Below, in pieces: positions 26,600-36,169 of a stretch of 64,000 nucleotides of DNA (the stretch's first letter is position 1; every line of letters starts with the position of its first letter). The translations under genes were made by a program, and so were the position numbers. The DNA comes from Micromonospora sp. NBC_01699 (GTDB lineage: Bacteria; Actinomycetota; Actinomycetes; Mycobacteriales; Micromonosporaceae). Below the pieces are notes generated by a model. The model was given only the letters and a program-made list of their open reading frames with translations, made no database searches and was not told where the DNA came from. The stretch covers positions 7,190,001 through 7,254,000 of the forward strand of contig NZ_CP109199.1 in NCBI RefSeq assembly GCF_036250065.1. The letters run 5' to 3'.

Positions 26600-28366
26600 G
26601 TGCGCAAGGTACTCATCGCCAACCGGGGCGAGATCGCCGTCCGGGTCGTCCGCGCCTGCCGGGACGCCGGCCTGGGCAGCGTCGCGGTCTACGCCGACTC
26701 CGACCGGGACGCCTTGCACGCCACCCTGGCCGACGAGGCCTACGCGCTCAACGGCGACAGCGCGGCCGACACGTACCTGCGGATCGACAAGTTGCTGGAC
26801 GTGGCGACGCGTTCCGGCGCCGACGCCGTACATCCGGGTTACGGGTTCCTCGCCGAGAACGCGGACTTCGCGACCGCCGTCATCGACGCCGGGCTGACCT
26901 GGATCGGGCCGACCCCGCAGGCCATCCGCGACCTCGGCGACAAGGTCACCGCCCGGCACATCGCGCAGCGGGCCGGCGCCCCGCTGGTGCCCGGAACCCC
27001 GGACCCGGTGCAGGGGCCGGACGAGGTGATCGCGTTCGCCATCGACCACGGCCTGCCGGTAGCCATCAAGGCGGCGTTCGGCGGCGGCGGTCGCGGGCTG
27101 AAGGTGGCCCGGACGATGGAGGAGATCCCCGCGCTGTTCGAGTCGGCCACCCGGGAGGCGGTCGCCGCCTTCGGCCGGGGCGAGTGCTTCGTCGAGCGCT
27201 ACCTGGACCGGCCCCGGCACGTGGAGGCGCAGATCCTCGCCGACCAGCACGGCAACGTGATCGTGGTCGGCACCCGCGACTGCTCGTTGCAGCGCCGGCA
27301 CCAGAAACTGGTCGAGGAGGCGCCCGCGCCGTTCCTGACCGACGCCCAGCGCGCCGAGATCCACGCCAGCGCCAAGGCGATCTGCCGGGAGGCCGGCTAC
27401 CACGGCGCCGGCACGGTGGAATACCTCGTCGGCGTCGACGGCACCATCTCGTTCCTGGAGGTCAACACCCGGCTCCAGGTGGAACACCCGGTCACCGAGG
27501 AGACCGCCGGCATCGACCTGGTCCGCGAGCAGTTCCGGATCGCCGACGGCGAGAAGCTGCGGCTGGCCCAGGACCCGACACCGCGCGGGCACTCGATCGA
27601 GTTCCGGATCAACGGCGAGGACCCCGGCCGAGGCTTCCTGCCCGCACCCGGCACGGTCACCGCGCTGCGACTGCCGTCCGGTCCCGGCGTACGGGTCGAC
27701 ACCGGCATCTCGGCCGGCGACGTCATCGGCGGCAACTTCGACTCACTGCTGGCCAAGGTGATCATCACCGGGGAGACCCGGACCGAGGCGCTGGAACGGG
27801 CCCGGCGGGCACTGGACGAGATGACCGTCGACGGGATGGCGACCGCACTGCCGTTCCACCGGCTGGTGGTCCGCGACCCGGCCTTCACCGCCGAGCCGTT
27901 CGCCGTACACACCAGGTGGATCGAGACCGAGTTCGACAACACCGTACCGGCGTTCACCGCCGCCGCCCCGGCCGCCGACGCGGCCGGCCCGCGCGAGACC
28001 GTCGTGGTCGAGGTCGGCGGCAAGCGGATCGAGGTCAGCCTGCCCGCCGGCTTCGGCTCCGGTACGGGCACCAGCCCGGCCCCCGGCCCGGCCACCCGTC
28101 GTGGCGCCGGCCGCGGATCCGCCACCCGTACGGGCGCGGCTGCCGGTGCCGGTGGCGACGCGCTGACCTCGCCGATGCAGGGCACCATCGTGAAGATCGC
28201 GGTCGCCGACGGTGACACCGTGGCCGAGGGCGACCTGGTGGTGGTCCTGGAGGCGATGAAGATGGAACAACCCCTGTACGCCCACAAGGCCGGCGTGATC
28301 AACGACCTCGGCACCGAAGCGGGTGCCGTCATCACCGCCGGCGCCGCCATCTGCACCATCCGCTGA
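26600..28366 (+). CDS. Acyl-CoA carboxylase alpha subunit (biotin carboxylase plus biotin carrier)
   Basis: 588 aa AccA3-type chain. Residues 1-445 form the biotin carboxylase ([21 protein letters not shown]-grasp [35 protein letters not shown]). A linker with Ala/Gly/Pro leads to a C-terminal biotinyl domain (about 515-588) with the EAMKM biotinylation site. It carboxylates biotin with ATP and bicarbonate and pairs with beta subunits such as that at 8.8 kb. The GTG start follows GGAGAGG. A hairpin terminator (28384-28423) follows. The sulfurtransferase gene that lies near accA3 in mycobacteria is not seen. Confidence 0.96.
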   Translation: MRKVLIANRGEIAVRVVRACRDAGLGSVAVYADSDRDALHATLADEAYALNGDSAADTYLRIDKLLDVATRSGADAVHPGYGFLAENADFATAVIDAGLTWIGPTPQAIRDLGDKVTARHIAQRAGAPLVPGTPDPVQGPDEVIAFAIDHGLPVAIKAAFGGGGRGLKVARTMEEIPALFESATREAVAAFGRGECFVERYLDRPRHVEAQILADQHGNVIVVGTRDCSLQRRHQKLVEEAPAPFLTDAQRAEIHASAKAICREAGYHGAGTVEYLVGVDGTISFLEVNTRLQVEHPVTEETAGIDLVREQFRIADGEKLRLAQDPTPRGHSIEFRINGEDPGRGFLPAPGTVTALRLPSGPGVRVDTGISAGDVIGGNFDSLLAKVIITGETRTEALERARRALDEMTVDGMATALPFHRLVVRDPAFTAEPFAVHTRWIETEFDNTVPAFTAAAPAADAAGPRETVVVEVGGKRIEVSLPAGFGSGTGTSPAPGPATRRGAGRGSATRTGAAAGAGGDALTSPMQGTIVKIAVADGDTVAEGDLVVVLEAMKMEQPLYAHKAGVINDLGTEAGAVITAGAAICTIR

Positions 28367-28383
28367 CCACCGGCCCTGTCCGT

Positions 28384-29897
<1,514 letters not shown>

Positions 29898-29939
29898 CTG
29901 CCACTCGCCGCCGGGGGGTGCCGGGCCTGATGAGGGGTC

Positions 29940-30530
29940 TCAGGGGACGGGGAAGAGGCCCTGGAGCACTGCCCGGCTCACCGCCGCCGGGTCGTCGCCG
30001 ACCTCCGGTGGCAGCGCGCCACTGAGCCAGAGCGTGGCGAACCCGTGCACGAGCGACCAGGCGGCCAGCCCGGCGAGCCGGGGATCCCGCTCGTCGCCCG
30101 GCGGCTCGCCCAGGGTGGCGACCCCGGCCTGCAACTCGTCCGTGGCCCGCTGCTTGGCGGCGACCAGCAACGGATCGTCCCGGTGGTAGAGCTCCGGACG
30201 GAACATGACCTCGAAGTGTGCCCGGTACTCAACGGCGAACCGGACGTAACCGACACCGATTTCGAGCAGGCTGCCGGTCTGCTCACGGATGTGGCCGAGG
30301 TTGTCGGCGAACAGGTGGAAGCCCTGGGTGGCGAGCACGGTGAGCAGCCCCGCCTTGTCCCCGAAATGGTGCGTGGGCGCCGCGTGCGACACCCCCGCCC
30401 GGCGAGCCAGATCACGCAGGCTCAACGCCGAGGGCCCGGACTCCTCGATCGCCGTGACCGCCGCCTCCAACAAAACCCGTTGCAGGTCCCCATGGTGATA
30501 CGACCGCCCCGGCGCATTCTCCCCAGCCAC
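29940..30530 (-). CDS. TetR family transcriptional regulator
   Basis: 196 aa. The HTH is at residues 12-58 (HHGDLQRVLLEAAVTAIEESGPSALSLRDLARRAGVSHAAPTHHFGDKAGLLTVLA). The C-terminal domain matches the TetR_C_13/WHG type (FATLWLSGALPP). The ligand and targets are unknown; it stands alone, convergent with guaB1. The GTG start is preceded by TAGGGT (30537-30542) with a 6-nt spacer, so it is probably leaderless. The promoter contains an imperfect TAACTAGATA dyad that might be an autoregulatory site. Confidence 0.9.
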   Translation of the reverse strand: MAGENAPGRSYHHGDLQRVLLEAAVTAIEESGPSALSLRDLARRAGVSHAAPTHHFGDKAGLLTVLATQGFHLFADNLGHIREQTGSLLEIGVGYVRFAVEYRAHFEVMFRPELYHRDDPLLVAAKQRATDELQAGVATLGEPPGDERDPRLAGLAAWSLVHGFATLWLSGALPPEVGDDPAAVSRAVLQGLFPVP

Positions 30531-30560
30531 CCCCCAACCCTATCTAGTTACCGACAAGAT

Positions 30561-30707
30561 CCCCTCCCCCCCCCTCCCCCTCCCCCTCCCCCGAGCGCCC
30601 GCGATCTAGGGCGAATGGTGGTGATCAGAGATCAACAAGCACGTATTCGCCCTAGATCGCGGGCGCTCCGGGGGAAGGGGGAGGGGAGGGGGCGAGGGGG
30701 TGGGGGT
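30561..30707. repeat. Very long hairpin with C-rich and G-rich flanks
   Basis: Perfect 24-bp arms 30593-30616 and 30645-30668 enclose a 28-nt loop. The stem is extended by a pyrimidine tract on the left (about 30561-30592, nearly all C) and a complementary purine tract on the right (30669-30707), giving an imperfect stem of over 50 bp. The G-rich side could form quadruplexes. The right arm, loop and part of the left arm are read through by the ThrRS-like gene, whose stop codon (30606-30608) lies in the left arm. Confidence 0.8.
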
Positions 30708-31886
30708 GGCGATCAGGTGTAGGGCGTTGGGGGTGGGTAGGGGGGCCAGGGGTTGGCGGTTGCGTGGGCGCAGCGAGACCATGTTTTCGGCTGCTTCGCG
30801 GGGGCCGATCACGGCGGCGTACGGGACGCGGCGGCGGGCGGAGGCGCGTACGCGGGCGCCGAGCGAGCCGTCGACGGTCAGTTCCGCCCGCAGCCCGGCC
30901 TCGACGGCCTGCCGTACGAAGGCGGCCGCGAACGCGTACTGCTCGGGGCCGATTGGGAGCACCTCCAGTTGCACCGGGGCGTACCAGACCGGGAACGCCC
31001 CGTCGTGCACCTCGATCAGGTACGCGAACAGCCGCTCCATGCTGCCGATCAGGCTCCGGTGCACGATCACCGGTCGACGCGGCCGACCATCGGAGTCCAT
31101 GTAGGACAGGTCGAACTTCTCCGCCTTGTCGAAGTCGAGCTGAATGGTGGACAGGGTCGACTCCCGACCGGCCGGGTCCTGGATCTGGATGTCGATCTTC
31201 GGCCCGTAGAACGCCGCCTCGCCGGCCGCCTCGACGTACGGTTGGCCGGCCGCGTCGAGCGCCTCCCGGAGCAGGTTCTCCGCCCGCTGCCACACGTCGT
31301 CGCCGCCGACGTACTTCTCGCCCGGTCCGCGCAGCGAGAGCCGGAACCCGGCCGGTCGTACGCCGAGCGCGGCGTGCGCGGTCCGGATCAGCCCGAGGAT
31401 CTCGGCGACCTCGTCGCCGACCTGCTCCAGGGTGCAGAAGTTGTGCGCGTCGTTGAGCCAGATCGCGCGTACCCGGCTGAGGCCGCCGAGCACCCCGGAC
31501 CGTTCCGACCGGTACATTCCGCCCAGCTCGCCGATGCGCAGCGGCAGCTCCCGGTAGGACCGGCCGCGCGCACCGAAGACGAGGCAGTGGTGCGGGCAGA
31601 GCGCCGGCCGGAGCACGAACTCGTCGTCGTCGGAGAGGCGCATCGGCGGGAACATGTCGTCGGCGAAGTAGCCGAGGTGCCCGGATCGTTCGAACAGTTC
31701 GCGTTTTGCCATCGGGGGCGAGTAGACGTGCTGGTAGCCGGCGCGCCGCTCCAGCTCGCGGACGTACTCCTCGACGGCGTGCCGGGCCGCGGCGCCGGCC
31801 GGCAGCCAGATCGGCAGGCCCGCGCCGGAGAGGGGGTCGGCGTGGAACAACTCCAGTTCGCGGCCCAACCTGCGGTGGTCGACCAT
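30606..31886 (-). CDS. Threonyl-tRNA synthetase paralogue lacking TGS and editing domains
   Basis: 426 aa, against about 640-680 for housekeeping ThrRS. Only the class II catalytic core (about 1-275) and anticodon-binding domain (about 285-375) are present; there is no N-terminal TGS or editing domain. Zinc ligands are kept: Cys in RPALCPHH, His in NDAHNFCTLEQ, His in VIVHRSLIGSMER. Motif 2 is MYRSERSGVLGGLSRVR. The segment after it, AIWLNDAH, differs from the usual GFTQDDAH, so Gln381 (E. coli numbering) becomes Leu. The last 50 residues come from repeat DNA. The ATG has AGGAG 7 nt upstream. A Thr-codon leader peptide and hairpins lie upstream. It may be an inhibitor-resistant or stress-induced enzyme. 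Confidence 0.88.
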   Translation of the reverse strand: MVDHRRLGRELELFHADPLSGAGLPIWLPAGAAARHAVEEYVRELERRAGYQHVYSPPMAKRELFERSGHLGYFADDMFPPMRLSDDDEFVLRPALCPHHCLVFGARGRSYRELPLRIGELGGMYRSERSGVLGGLSRVRAIWLNDAHNFCTLEQVGDEVAEILGLIRTAHAALGVRPAGFRLSLRGPGEKYVGGDDVWQRAENLLREALDAAGQPYVEAAGEAAFYGPKIDIQIQDPAGRESTLSTIQLDFDKAEKFDLSYMDSDGRPRRPVIVHRSLIGSMERLFAYLIEVHDGAFPVWYAPVQLEVLPIGPEQYAFAAAFVRQAVEAGLRAELTVDGSLGARVRASARRRVPYAAVIGPREAAENMVSLRPRNRQPLAPLPTPNALHLIATPTPSPPPLPLPPERPRSRANTCLLISDHHHSP

Positions 31887-31944
31887 GTCAATGCTCCTGA
31901 CTCGGGTACGACCCTGAGCCCGGCCCACCCGAACTTCGAGTGGC

Positions 31945-32103
31945 GGACCGGTCGGGGCGGACCGGTCCGGAGTACGAAGCGGCCCCGGAGCGGTTCGCCC
32001 CGGGGCCGTTGGTTGACGGTGAGAGATTTCGCGTCAGCGCGGCACGCCGGGGTGACCCGGCGTCGTCGTCTCTGCCACGAAATGCTGCATGCCGGGCAGG
32101 TTA
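31945..32103 (-). promoter_or_regulatory. Putative threonine attenuator of the ThrRS paralogue
   Basis: Read on the minus strand: a TAACCT -10 box (32103-32098), 7 nt, then the leader peptide ATG (32090). Hairpin 1 (arms 32056-32063 and 32044-32051, 8 bp, 4-nt loop) begins on the third Thr codon. Hairpin 2 (arms 32000-32008 and 31980-31988, 9 G/C bp, 11-nt loop) is the likely terminator. Hairpin 3 (arms 31960-31968 and 31945-31953, 9 bp, 6-nt loop) follows. The distal arm of hairpin 1 contains CCCCGG, complementary to CCGGGG in hairpin 2, a possible antiterminator pairing. Stalling at Thr codons when charged tRNA-Thr is scarce would switch the fold and permit readthrough. Confidence 0.75.
32034..32090 (-). 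CDS. Thr-codon leader peptide of the ThrRS paralogue
   Basis: 18 codons: MQHFVAETTTPGHPGVPR, stop TGA. Residues 8-10 are three consecutive Thr codons, all ACG, placed directly before an 8-bp hairpin, as in classic amino-acid attenuators. The ATG has no Shine-Dalgarno but lies 7 nt after TAACCT, so the mRNA probably starts at the ATG itself. It ends 147 nt before the ThrRS-like start. It lies in the 51-210 nt after the transglutaminase stop, outside any other gene. Confidence 0.75.
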   Translation of the reverse strand: MQHFVAETTTPGHPGVPR

Positions 32104-32140
32104 CGCCGCCCTCGGTACCCACCGCACCCGCATTTACCCG

Positions 32141-33004
32141 TCACCGCAGCCGGGTGATGGTGACCTCCACGCCCTGGCCGGTGTTCTTGGGGCCGGAGTA
32201 GACGCCCTTGAGCGGCGGTACGTCGCCGTACTCCCGGCCACGCCCGACCACGACGTGCCGCTCGCCGATCGGGATGCCGTTGGTGGGGTCGAAGCCGGTC
32301 CACCGGCCGACCCACCACTCCACCCAGGCGTGGCTCTGCCCGACGACGCTCTCGCCGATGCTGGCCGACGGTGACGGGTGCAGGTAGCCGGAGACGTAGC
32401 GGGACGGGATGCCGGCGGACCGCAGCAGCCCGACCAGCAGGTGGCTGATGTCCTGGCAGACGCCCTTGCGCTGGCGCCAGGCCTGCACCGCGTCGGTCTG
32501 TACGCCGGTCGAGCCGGCGGTGTACGCCACCTCGTCGCGGATCTGTTCGCAGAGCGCCAGCGCGGTCGCGTGCGGGGTGGGGTGGCCGGCGCGGGCGATC
32601 TCGGCCAGCGCGGTCAACTCCTCGTCCAGGGCGGTACGCGGGGTCGGCAGCAGCAGTTCGTGCCACCGGTCGACGTGTTCCGGCCGGGCCAGGTCGGCCC
32701 AGCTCGCGCCGCCGGTGGTGGGTAGCAGGTCACCGGCGGGCAGGGTCTCCACGGTCGACGCGGCGGTGACCCGCAGCGCCTCGTGCGCGCTGTGTACGTC
32801 GAACGCGGTGACCGAGGTGCCCCAGTAGTCCTCGTAGCGGTAGGTGCGGGCCGACGGCCACACCTCCACCCGCGCGTCGAGCACCGCCTGGCGGGTTTCG
32901 TTGCGGGGCGACATCCGGGCCTCGTTGTACGACGACGCGACCTTGCCTGCGTAGCTGAACCCGGTCCGGTGGATGATCTTCAACCGCCAACTGTTGACGC
33001 TCAC
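32141..33004 (-). CDS. Transglutaminase-like family protein
   Basis: 287 aa. The N-terminal beta domain (WRLKIIHRTGFSY) is followed by the papain-fold core. The triad is Cys in RKGVCQDISHLLVGLLRSAG (about residue 183), His in GQSHAWVEWW (about 224) and Asp in GFDPTNG (about 240). It is the third gene of an operon with a circularly permuted ATP-grasp and an alpha-E protein, 22 nt after the latter. In this conserved triad the transglutaminase-like enzyme is predicted to act as a peptidase or amide-exchanging enzyme on the peptide tag made by the ATP-grasp ligase. Its substrate is unknown. Confidence 0.92.
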   Translation of the reverse strand: MSVNSWRLKIIHRTGFSYAGKVASSYNEARMSPRNETRQAVLDARVEVWPSARTYRYEDYWGTSVTAFDVHSAHEALRVTAASTVETLPAGDLLPTTGGASWADLARPEHVDRWHELLLPTPRTALDEELTALAEIARAGHPTPHATALALCEQIRDEVAYTAGSTGVQTDAVQAWRQRKGVCQDISHLLVGLLRSAGIPSRYVSGYLHPSPSASIGESVVGQSHAWVEWWVGRWTGFDPTNGIPIGERHVVVGRGREYGDVPPLKGVYSGPKNTGQGVEVTITRLR

Positions 33005-33026
33005 GCCGTAACCTCCGGTACTGCCC

Positions 33027-33983
33027 TCATGCCACTGCCTCCGGGACCCACAGGACCGCCGAGGTCTGGCGGAAGTAGCGGCGCGAGACCGCCTCGTTCA
33101 CCTGCGAACACGTGCGTTCGAGGCTGGCCAGCACGGTCGGGAAGTCGGCCAGCAGTTCCTCGGCACCCCGGAATTCGAGGTTGGTCCTGGCCCGGCCGAC
33201 GATCCGCTGTGCCTCGGTGGCGACGCCGACCCTGCCTGGTTGGCCGCCCGGCCCGCCGGTCGGTTCGAGGTCGGTCAGGCACGCCTCGGCGGCCGAGAGC
33301 GCGGCGAAGACCGAGCGCGGGAAGAGCCGGTCGAGCAGCAGGAACTCGGCGGCGTACCGGTCGTCGAGGGAGCCCCGGTAGGTGCGCAGGAAGGTTTCCC
33401 AGGCTCCGCACGAGCGCAACAGGGTGAGCCAGGACGGGATGCTGCCGCCGGCCCGTACGTGGGTGGAGAGCAGTCGGGCGGTCATGTCGACCCGCTCCAC
33501 GCTGCGGCCGAGGACCAGGAACAGCCAGCCCTCGTCCCGGCTCATGGTGGCGTCGGCGAGCCCGGCCAGCAGCGCGCAGCGCTCGCGTACCCAGCGGAAG
33601 AAGGCGTGTACGCCCTGCTGCTCGACCCGGCGTCGGGCGTCGGGCAGGCCGTGCCAGGTAGCGTTGAGCCCTTCCCACATGTCGGCGGAGATGGTTTCGC
33701 GGGCACCCCGGGCGTTCTCCCGGGCGGCGGCGAGCGCACCCACGACCGAGCTGTGGCTGCTCTCGTCCAGGCCGAGCAGGCCGACCACCCTGGCGGCGGA
33801 GACCGGCTGCTCCGGTGGCGGCACGCCCATCACGGCGAGCAGCGAACGGCAGGCGGTCTCCTCGTCGGCCCACGGGTCGGCGAGCATCCGGTGCAGGTGT
33901 ACGTCGAGGATGCGGGCGGTGTCCTCGGCCCGCTCGACGTACCGGCCGATCCAGTAGAGCGATTCCGCTATCCGGCTCAGCAT
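33027..33983 (-). CDS. Alpha-E domain-containing protein
   Basis: 318 aa, all-helical alpha-E protein. The family signature MLSRIAESLYWIGRYVERAEDTARILDVH opens the chain, and repeated helical motifs (DEGWLFLVLGRSVERVDMTARLL, FLLLDRLFPRSV) follow. It has no known enzymatic residues. It always travels with the circularly permuted ATP-grasp and transglutaminase-like genes, where it is thought to be a structural or substrate-presenting partner. The ATG overlaps the ATP-grasp stop by 7 nt, so expression is tightly coupled. Confidence 0.93.
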   Translation of the reverse strand: MLSRIAESLYWIGRYVERAEDTARILDVHLHRMLADPWADEETACRSLLAVMGVPPPEQPVSAARVVGLLGLDESSHSSVVGALAAARENARGARETISADMWEGLNATWHGLPDARRRVEQQGVHAFFRWVRERCALLAGLADATMSRDEGWLFLVLGRSVERVDMTARLLSTHVRAGGSIPSWLTLLRSCGAWETFLRTYRGSLDDRYAAEFLLLDRLFPRSVFAALSAAEACLTDLEPTGGPGGQPGRVGVATEAQRIVGRARTNLEFRGAEELLADFPTVLASLERTCSQVNEAVSRRYFRQTSAVLWVPEAVA

Positions 33984-35623
33984 GCCGGTGTCCCGCCGAG
34001 CCGGGCGGACTGCTGCTGCTGTTGCTGCTGGACGGCGACCGGGCCGGAGTCCGGACCGGGGTCGGGGCTGCGCGGCGCCGGCAGGCTGGTGCCGGTCGCC
34101 CCGGCGGCCGCGCTCGCCCCGGTTGGTTCGTCGGGGGCGGGGTAGACGGGCGGTGTTTCCGGCGGGCCGGCGGCGGTGATCGCGGCGACCGGCGCCTCGG
34201 CCAGCACCCAGGTGTCCTTGGAGCCGCCGCCCTGGCTGGAGTTGACCACCAGCGCGCCCTCGGGCAGGGCCACCCGGGTCAGTCCGCCGGGCAGCACGGT
34301 GACCCGTTCGCCGTCGTTGACCGCGAACGGCCGCAGGTCGACGTGCCGGGCCCGGAGTCGGTTGCCGACCAGGGTCGGGACCATCGACAGCGCCACCTCG
34401 CGCTGGGCGATCCAGCCGCGCGGGTCGTGCCGTACCTTCTCGGCGAGCAGGGACAGCTCCTCGTCGCTGGCCTGTGAGCCGATGACGATGCCGGCGCCGC
34501 CGGAGCCGTCGACCGGCTTGAGCACCAGTTGGTCGAGCCGGTCCAGGACGTGTTCGAGTACGCCCGGATCCTCCAGCCGGTAGGTCTCCACGTTCGGCAG
34601 GATCGGCTCCTCGTCCAGGTAGTAGCGGATCAGTTCGGGCACGTACGTGTAGAGCAGCTTGTCGTCGGCGACGCCGTTGCCGACCGCGTTGGCGATGGTG
34701 ACGCGGCCGGCGCGGGCGGCGTTGAGCAGCCCGGCCACGCCGATCACCGAGTCGGCCCGGAAGTGCACCGGGTCGAGGAACTCGTCGTCGATCCGCCGGT
34801 AGATCACGTCGACCCGCTGTTCGCCCGCGGTGGTCCGCATGGCCACCTCGTTACCCACGCAGACCAGGTCTCGACCCTCGACCAGTTCGACGCCCATCTC
34901 GCGGGCGAGCAGGGCGTGCTCGAAATAGGCGGAGTTGTGCACGCCGGGGGTGAGGACCACCACCGTGGGCTCGCTGACCCCGACCGGCGCCGCGGCGCGC
35001 AGGGCCCGCAACAACTGCCCGGGGTACGACTCCACCGGCTGGATCCGGGTGGCGGCGAAGACCTCGGGCAGTACGTGTGCCATCGCCCGCCGGTTCTCCA
35101 TCACGTAACTGACCCCGGACGGCACCCGTACGTTGTCCTCCAGCACCCGGAACGTGCCCTGTTCGTCGCGGACCAGGTCGACCCCGGCGACGTGGATGCG
35201 TACGCCGTTGTGCGGGTTGACGCCGGCCACCTCGCGGTGGAAGTGGGCGCTGGTCACGACTATCCGGCGGGGTACCACCCCGTCGGCGAGCACCTGGCCG
35301 GCGCCGTAGATGTCGGCCAGGAACGCCTCCAGGGTGCGTACCCGCTGGGACACCCCGGCCTCGACCACCCGCCACTGGTCGGCGGCGATGATCCTGGGCA
35401 CGATGTCGAGCGGGAACGGCCGCTCGATGCCCTTGAGCGCGAACGTGATGCCCTGGTCGAGGAACGCCCTGGCCAGAACCTCGGCCCGGATGCCCAGCTC
35501 GACACTGGACAGTGGTTGCAGGGTGGCGTGCAACGCCTCGTACGTTTCCCGCGGCATGCCCGGCTCGCCGAACATCTCGTCCCATCCAGGGCCGAGGCGG
35601 TAGTCCTCGAACAAGTCCGCCAT
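33977..35623 (-). CDS. Circularly permuted type 2 ATP-grasp amidoligase
   Basis: 548 aa. The core (about residues 1-470) carries family motifs RIVVTSAHFHREVAGVNPHNGVRIHVAGVDLVRDEQG, RVPSGVSYVMENR, NAVGNGVADDKLLYTYVPELI and VLKPVDGSGGAGIVIG. It is predicted to ligate amino acids or peptides using ATP. The C-terminal 70 residues are Pro/Ala/Gly-rich and include a run of seven Gln encoded by CAG/CAA repeats (about 34011-34031). TAGCGT (35630-35635) ends 6 nt before the ATG: leaderless start of the three-gene operon with alpha-E and transglutaminase genes. Confidence 0.93.
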   Translation of the reverse strand: MADLFEDYRLGPGWDEMFGEPGMPRETYEALHATLQPLSSVELGIRAEVLARAFLDQGITFALKGIERPFPLDIVPRIIAADQWRVVEAGVSQRVRTLEAFLADIYGAGQVLADGVVPRRIVVTSAHFHREVAGVNPHNGVRIHVAGVDLVRDEQGTFRVLEDNVRVPSGVSYVMENRRAMAHVLPEVFAATRIQPVESYPGQLLRALRAAAPVGVSEPTVVVLTPGVHNSAYFEHALLAREMGVELVEGRDLVCVGNEVAMRTTAGEQRVDVIYRRIDDEFLDPVHFRADSVIGVAGLLNAARAGRVTIANAVGNGVADDKLLYTYVPELIRYYLDEEPILPNVETYRLEDPGVLEHVLDRLDQLVLKPVDGSGGAGIVIGSQASDEELSLLAEKVRHDPRGWIAQREVALSMVPTLVGNRLRARHVDLRPFAVNDGERVTVLPGGLTRVALPEGALVVNSSQGGGSKDTWVLAEAPVAAITAAGPPETPPVYPAPDEPTGASAAAGATGTSLPAPRSPDPGPDSGPVAVQQQQQQQSARLGGTPAC

Positions 35624-35836
35624 GTCCTGACGCTACGCCGATCTCGTTGCGCCCACGTAACGACGGAAGTCGACCGGGCGCCCTTACCTCCGCCGGATCC
35701 CGGACCGCTGGGGTGATCTTCATCCATTGATTGTCACCTTTCGGACATGGACGCATCCATCCCGGTTCGGTGCTGGTTGGGCAAGGTGTCCACCCTGATC
35801 GGTCGACTCCCTCAACACTTCCCCCGGGAGGCACCC

Positions 35837-36100
35837 ATGACCCCCACCACCACCCAGACCCGGCACCCGTGGCGAGCCACCGCCCGGACCGTCCTGGCCG
35901 CGCTCGTCGGCGCCCTGTCGCTGGTACCCACCGTGGCGGCGACCACCGGGCTGGACACCGTACCGGCGGTCGCCCAGCTCATCGTCGTCGCCGGGGTGAT
36001 CACCCGGATCCTGGCGATCCCCGGCGTGGACCTGTGGCTGCGCCGGTTCCTGCCCTGGCTGGCCTCGGCACCACGCAACGAGGCGCAGCCGGTGATCTGA
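35837..36100 (+). CDS. Small membrane protein, phage holin-like
   Basis: 87 aa with two membrane segments (about residues 14-34 and 41-60) and the segment VAGVITRILAIPGVDLWLRRFLPWLA, which resembles small holin-like proteins of actinobacteriophages. No endolysin or other phage gene is adjacent, so a domesticated or unrelated membrane protein is possible. The ATG at 35837 follows GGGAGG with 5-nt spacing; longer in-frame starts lack one. A strong terminator follows at 36139. Confidence 0.6.
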   Translation: MTPTTTQTRHPWRATARTVLAALVGALSLVPTVAATTGLDTVPAVAQLIVVAGVITRILAIPGVDLWLRRFLPWLASAPRNEAQPVI

Positions 36101-36138
36101 GCGGCCGGCCCGAGCCGGCGGTGCCCCCACCCAGGGGT

Positions 36139-36169
36139 GGGCCGCCGGCGCGGGACCCGCCGGCGGCCC
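36139..36169 (+). terminator. Terminator hairpin after the holin-like gene
   Basis: Perfect 12-bp GC arms 36139-36150 and 36158-36169 around a 7-nt loop. The rest of the 318-nt gap (36101-36418) shows no convincing gene; a TAGCGT hexamer at about 36344 may belong to the dedA promoter. Confidence 0.8.

Noticed and set aside
31887-32140. T-box riboswitch ahead of the ThrRS-like gene
   Set aside because: No AGGGTGGNACCGCG-type T-box sequence or specifier stem I could place; the Thr-codon peptide with hairpins explains the leader better.
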